Origin: CAIKXD01 sp035439485
GTDB taxonomy: Bacteria; Bacteroidota; Bacteroidia; UBA4408
Reading direction: 5' to 3'
Assembly: GCA_035439485.1 (NCBI GenBank)
Contig: DAORKI010000075.1
Location: 1 to 17,702, forward strand
DNA: 17,702 nucleotides
Made by a program: the position numbers and the translations under genes. Positions 14,876 through 17,702 of the stretch are shown here, piece after piece. The notes under the pieces were generated by a model. It saw nothing but the letters and a program-made list of their open reading frames with translations. It was not told where the DNA came from and ran no database searches. Positions within the stretch are counted from its first letter, which is position 1, and each line of letters starts with the position of its first letter.

Positions 14876-16066
14876 ATGAAAGGCAAGAAAATTCTTCTAG
14901 GAATTACTGGCGGTATTGCTGCCTACAAATGCTGTAACTTAGTTCGCTTATTAATCAAAAATGGAGCTGCAGTTCAAGTCATTCTTACTCCCGATGCGGC
15001 AGATTTTGTTAGTCCTTTAACACTGTCTGTTTTATCTAAAAATCCAGTTTTGTCAACCTTTAGTAATAATACTGGAGTTTGGAATAATCATGTTGAAATA
15101 GCTCTACAATCCGATTTATTTATTATTGCCCCTGCCACTGCTAATACTATAGGCAAAATGGCCAATGGCATTTGCGATAATTTGCTTTTAGCTACTTATT
15201 TCAGTGCAAAGTGCCCTATTTTCTTCGCTCCAGCCATGGATTTAGATATGCACGAGCATCCAGCGATTAAAAAAAATATAAAAGAATTAATTACATACGG
15301 TAATCAACTTATTCCTGCCGAAAATGGAGAATTAGCGAGTGGTTTAGTTGGCATAGGTCGTATGGCCGAACCCGAAACTATAATAAAACACATTGAAGCT
15401 CATTTCAAAAAAAAAAACTCATTAAACGGTAAAAAAGTTTTGGTTACTGCTGGGCCAACTTATGAAGCAATTGACCCTGTGCGTTTTATTGGCAATCATT
15501 CGAGCGGTAAAATGGGAATTGCTATTGCTCTTGCTTTTGCAAATGCTGGTGCTGAGGTTATCCTCATTTGTGGACCAAATGTACAGGCCATTGATTTACC
15601 TGTTGGGGTAATTAGGTACAATGTGCAAACTGCAATGCAAATGCATGAAGCCTGTTTAAAGTATTTTAAAAATGTTGACATCACAATAATGTCAGCTGCT
15701 GTTGCTGACTATCGACCTGCCGAAATAGCCTCGCAGAAAATTAAAAAGAAAAACCAAAATTTTGAGCTACAGCTGGTAAAAAATCCCGATATTTTGATGG
15801 ATTTAGGCAGTAAAAAAACAAATAAACAACTGCTAATTGGTTTTGCTTTAGAAACCAACAACGAAGTCGATCATGCTAAGGATAAATTAAAACACAAAAA
15901 TTTAGATATGATTGTGCTCAACTCCTTAAACGACAAAGGCGCTGGCTTTGGTGCTGATACAAACAAAGTTACTTTTATTTATAAAAGTAAAAAAAGTAAA
16001 AACCTTCCTCTCATGAGTAAAACAGAGGTGGCAGAAAATTTGGTAGATGAAATTTTGCGTATTTAG
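14876..16066 (+). CDS. coaBC: Bifunctional phosphopantothenoylcysteine decarboxylase/phosphopantothenate-cysteine ligase
   Basis: A 396-residue cytoplasmic enzyme of coenzyme A synthesis. CoaB joins 4'-phosphopantothenate to Cys, and CoaC decarboxylates the product to 4'-phosphopantetheine with FMN. CoaC part (about 1-180): GITGGIAAYK, the catalytic His of NNHVEIA (H72), APATANTIGKMANG, PAMDLDM and LASGLVGIGRMAEPE. CoaB part (about 185-396): GKKVLVTAGPTYEAIDPVRF, NHSSGKMG, ADYRPAEIASQKIKKK, KNPDIL and GFALETN. The length fits the family. Oddities: the E. coli Asn125 (PAMN) position is Asp, and the E. coli Cys158 position is Ser155 (LASG versus QACG). ATG 14876 is used instead of an in-frame TTG two codons before. 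It follows omega, as in other Bacteroidota. Confidence 0.95.
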   Translation: MKGKKILLGITGGIAAYKCCNLVRLLIKNGAAVQVILTPDAADFVSPLTLSVLSKNPVLSTFSNNTGVWNNHVEIALQSDLFIIAPATANTIGKMANGICDNLLLATYFSAKCPIFFAPAMDLDMHEHPAIKKNIKELITYGNQLIPAENGELASGLVGIGRMAEPETIIKHIEAHFKKKNSLNGKKVLVTAGPTYEAIDPVRFIGNHSSGKMGIAIALAFANAGAEVILICGPNVQAIDLPVGVIRYNVQTAMQMHEACLKYFKNVDITIMSAAVADYRPAEIASQKIKKKNQNFELQLVKNPDILMDLGSKKTNKQLLIGFALETNNEVDHAKDKLKHKNLDMIVLNSLNDKGAGFGADTNKVTFIYKSKKSKNLPLMSKTEVAENLVDEILRI

Positions 16067-16120
16067 ATAATATCGTTTAATTTACTGATATTAATCATTT
16101 TTTACCTAAATGCACTGCCT

Positions 16121-16128
16121 TATTTTTG
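16121..16128 (+). promoter_or_regulatory. -7 promoter element of hemN (TATTTTTG)
   Basis: TATTTTTG matches TAnnTTTG exactly and ends 7 nt before the TTG start of hemN. This suggests a leaderless transcript. No clear -33 TTG is present. Confidence 0.5.
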
Positions 16129-16135
16129 TTCCACT

Positions 16136-17503
16136 TTGGAAACAATTACAACGCACCTAATTCAAAAATATAATGTAGCTGGTCCTCGCTATACAAGCTA
16201 CCCTACTGTTCCCTATTGGGAAGAAAACCTAAATCAAATGCAATGGCTACAAACTGTTAAACAAGGATTTAATGAAAGCCATTTGTGTCAAGGCATCAGT
16301 TTATATATTCATTTACCTTATTGCGAAAGCCTTTGTACCTATTGTGGATGCAACAAGCATATTACAAAAAACCACGCTGTTGAAAGGCCACATCTCAATT
16401 ATATCATTAAAGAGTGGCAAATGTACTTAGCCCTCTTTAAACAAAAACCAGTTATTAAAGAACTGCATTTGGGTGGTGGAACTCCAACTTTTTTCAGTGC
16501 CGAAAATCTAAAATATTTAATCGAAAATATTGTCCAGTACGCTATAATAGCGCCCAAAGCCGAATTGAGTTTTGAAGCACACCCAGGCAACACTTCTTTA
16601 AATCACTTAAAAGTGTTGAATTCATTGGGCTTTACGCGAATAAGTTTGGGGGTGCAAGATTTTAATCCTCTTGTCCAAAAGGCCATTCATCGCATACAGA
16701 GTCTGGAGCAAACAGAATCCATTACTCAAATGGCTCGTGCAAATGGATATAATTCCGTGAACTTCGATTTAATTTATGGCTTGCCTTTTCAAAGCATTGA
16801 AAGCATGTTGGACACTATCGAAAAAACAATTGCCATAAAGCCAGAGAGAATTGCATTTTACAGCTACGCCCACATTCCATGGTTAAAGCCAAGTCAACGC
16901 GGATATGATGAAAATGATTTGCCAAGTGCAGATTTGAAACGACACTTATATGAACTTGGGAAGGAGCAATTGCTAATGGCAGGTTATAACGAAATTGGGA
17001 TGGATCATTTTGCATTAAAATCGGATGGTTTATTTCAAGCTATGCAACAAAAAAAATTGCACCGTAATTTTATGGGATATACAGCATCGCACACCAAATT
17101 AATGATTGGATTAGGTGTTTCTTCAATTTCTGATTCTTGGAATGCATTTGCACAAAATGTGAAAACAGTGAAAGAATATGAAACCTTACTAGGCGAAAAT
17201 AAATTTCCTTTTTTAAAAGGACATTTGCTAAGTAACGAAGATTTAATTTTAAGGAAACACATCCTCAATATTATGTGCCATTTTGAAACCAATTGGCAGG
17301 CTTCCGAAAATTATTGTAATCATATCCCAATTGCCATTGAAAAATTGAAAGAAGCTGAAAATGATGGGCTAATTGAGTTAAACAAAAAAGGATTAAAAGT
17401 TACAATACAGGGTATTCCTTTTGTGCGCAATATATGCATGGCATTTGATGCCAAATTAATGCGTAAAGCGCCACAAACCAACCTGTTCAGCAGCACGGTA
17501 TAA
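16136..17503 (+). CDS. hemN: Oxygen-independent coproporphyrinogen III oxidase HemN
   Basis: A 455-residue radical SAM enzyme that converts coproporphyrinogen III to protoporphyrinogen IX without oxygen, in haem synthesis. The N-terminus has the family hallmark KYNVAGPRYTSYPTVPYW. The [4Fe-4S]/SAM motif is Y62-C63-E-S-L-C67-T-Y-C70-G-C72-N-K, with the extra HemN-type fourth Cys. Then come LHLGGGTPTFFS (SAM binding), FEAHPG, RISLGVQDFNP and NFDLIYGLPFQ, and the C-terminal HemN domain with GYNEIGMDHFAL and LHRNFMGYTASHT. Length fits the family. The only start compatible with the homologous N-terminus is TTG at 16136, since no in-frame ATG lies between it and residue 35. A -7 element 7 nt upstream implies its own, probably leaderless, transcript, separate from coaBC. 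Confidence 0.95.
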   Translation: METITTHLIQKYNVAGPRYTSYPTVPYWEENLNQMQWLQTVKQGFNESHLCQGISLYIHLPYCESLCTYCGCNKHITKNHAVERPHLNYIIKEWQMYLALFKQKPVIKELHLGGGTPTFFSAENLKYLIENIVQYAIIAPKAELSFEAHPGNTSLNHLKVLNSLGFTRISLGVQDFNPLVQKAIHRIQSLEQTESITQMARANGYNSVNFDLIYGLPFQSIESMLDTIEKTIAIKPERIAFYSYAHIPWLKPSQRGYDENDLPSADLKRHLYELGKEQLLMAGYNEIGMDHFALKSDGLFQAMQQKKLHRNFMGYTASHTKLMIGLGVSSISDSWNAFAQNVKTVKEYETLLGENKFPFLKGHLLSNEDLILRKHILNIMCHFETNWQASENYCNHIPIAIEKLKEAENDGLIELNKKGLKVTIQGIPFVRNICMAFDAKLMRKAPQTNLFSSTV

Positions 17504-17558
17504 TTTTACGCCTTAGGCCTGGAAACAAAGAATTTACGAAACTATTTAATCCAACAAA

Positions 17559-17588
17559 AAAGCACTTGTTATTTTTAACAAGTGCTTT
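17559..17588. terminator. Bidirectional terminator hairpin between hemN and the partial minus-strand gene
   Basis: AAAGCACTTGTTA (17559-17571) is perfectly complementary to TAACAAGTGCTTT (17576-17588) around a TTTT loop. Read on the minus strand the stem runs into a six-base T tract (17561-17556), so it is a good terminator for the convergent minus-strand gene. The plus strand has only TTTAACTTCT after it, so termination of hemN there is likely but weaker. Confidence 0.75.
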
Positions 17589-17606
17589 AACTTCTGGGCT
17601 TAATTT

Positions 17607-17702
17607 TTAACAAAAATGATCATAGGCCATTTTTAAGTTCTCTGCAATCATTTGTGCGCTTCTCCCTTCTATATGGTGTCTTTCTATAAAATGCACCAAT
17701 TT
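17607..17702 (-). CDS. C-terminal fragment of an unidentified gene running off the window
   Basis: A minus-strand frame stays open from the window end to a TAA at 17609-17607, giving the last 31 residues: KLVHFIERHHIEGRS, then AQMIAENLKMAYDHFC. It looks like two amphipathic helices closing a folded domain. The terminator hairpin 18 nt beyond the stop and the lack of other signals support a real gene end. I do not recognise the family from so short a piece. Confidence 0.6.
   Translation of the reverse strand, partial: KLVHFIERHHIEGRSAQMIAENLKMAYDHFC

Noticed and set aside
1..17702. CRISPR array, tRNA or rRNA, transposase, phage or toxin-antitoxin module
   Set aside because: No regularly spaced direct repeats, cloverleaf-like segments, transposase motifs or terminal inverted repeats were seen on either strand.

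Overview
The window is AT-rich chromosomal DNA that almost certainly comes from a member of the Bacteroidota. Two secreted proteins end in type IX secretion (T9SS) type A sorting domains. One protein carries SprB-type repeats. The window also has the Bacteroidota arrangement bamD - omega/Rpb6 - coaBC, several lipoproteins of families typical of the phylum, start codons without clear Shine-Dalgarno sequences, and -7 promoter elements of the Bacteroidota form TAnnTTTG. I cannot place it below phylum with confidence. I see no phage, IS, CRISPR, tRNA or rRNA.

Bases 1-7948 (all minus strand) hold five exported proteins. In transcription order they are a 777-residue SprB-repeat protein with a trimeric tail-fibre-like C-terminus, a small lipoprotein, a 757-residue secreted alpha/beta hydrolase with a T9SS tail (its start overlaps the lipoprotein stop in ATGA), a second lipoprotein, and a six-bladed NHL beta-propeller with a T9SS tail. 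A good intrinsic terminator follows the hydrolase, and a -7 element then precedes the second lipoprotein. The first three genes therefore look like one unit and the last two like separate units. A GC-rich island with a second strong minus-strand terminator lies at about 1621-1712 and may mark a small RNA or a 3' end.

Bases 7949-8870 are a 0.9 kb AT-rich stretch with no credible gene. Bases 8871-9519 (minus) hold a two-gene unit: a 57-codon two-helix membrane protein, easily missed because it is so short, overlapping by 8 nt the start of a DinB-type four-helix protein. Bases 9520-9984 are mostly non-coding, with one doubtful Cys-rich mini-ORF on the plus strand.

Bases 9985-11705 (minus) hold a membrane-anchored GT2 glycosyltransferase overlapping by 10 nt an ECF sigma factor, with no anti-sigma gene beside it. 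They diverge from the plus-strand housekeeping block at 11857-17503: an Ig-like (Big_5-type) lipoprotein, bamD, the omega/Rpb6 subunit, coaBC and hemN. BamD and omega are separated by 3 nt. In this block and at the divergent glycosyltransferase, -7 elements sit close to the start codons, close enough at bamD and hemN to suggest leaderless mRNAs. The CoaC domain lacks the usual catalytic Cys. The window ends with a bidirectional terminator-like hairpin and the last 31 codons of an unidentified minus-strand gene.

I found no clear previously undescribed defence or mobile system. The items most worth a second look are the overlapping mini-membrane protein/DinB pair, the structured island near 1.65 kb, the CoaC active-site substitutions and the secreted-protein cluster.
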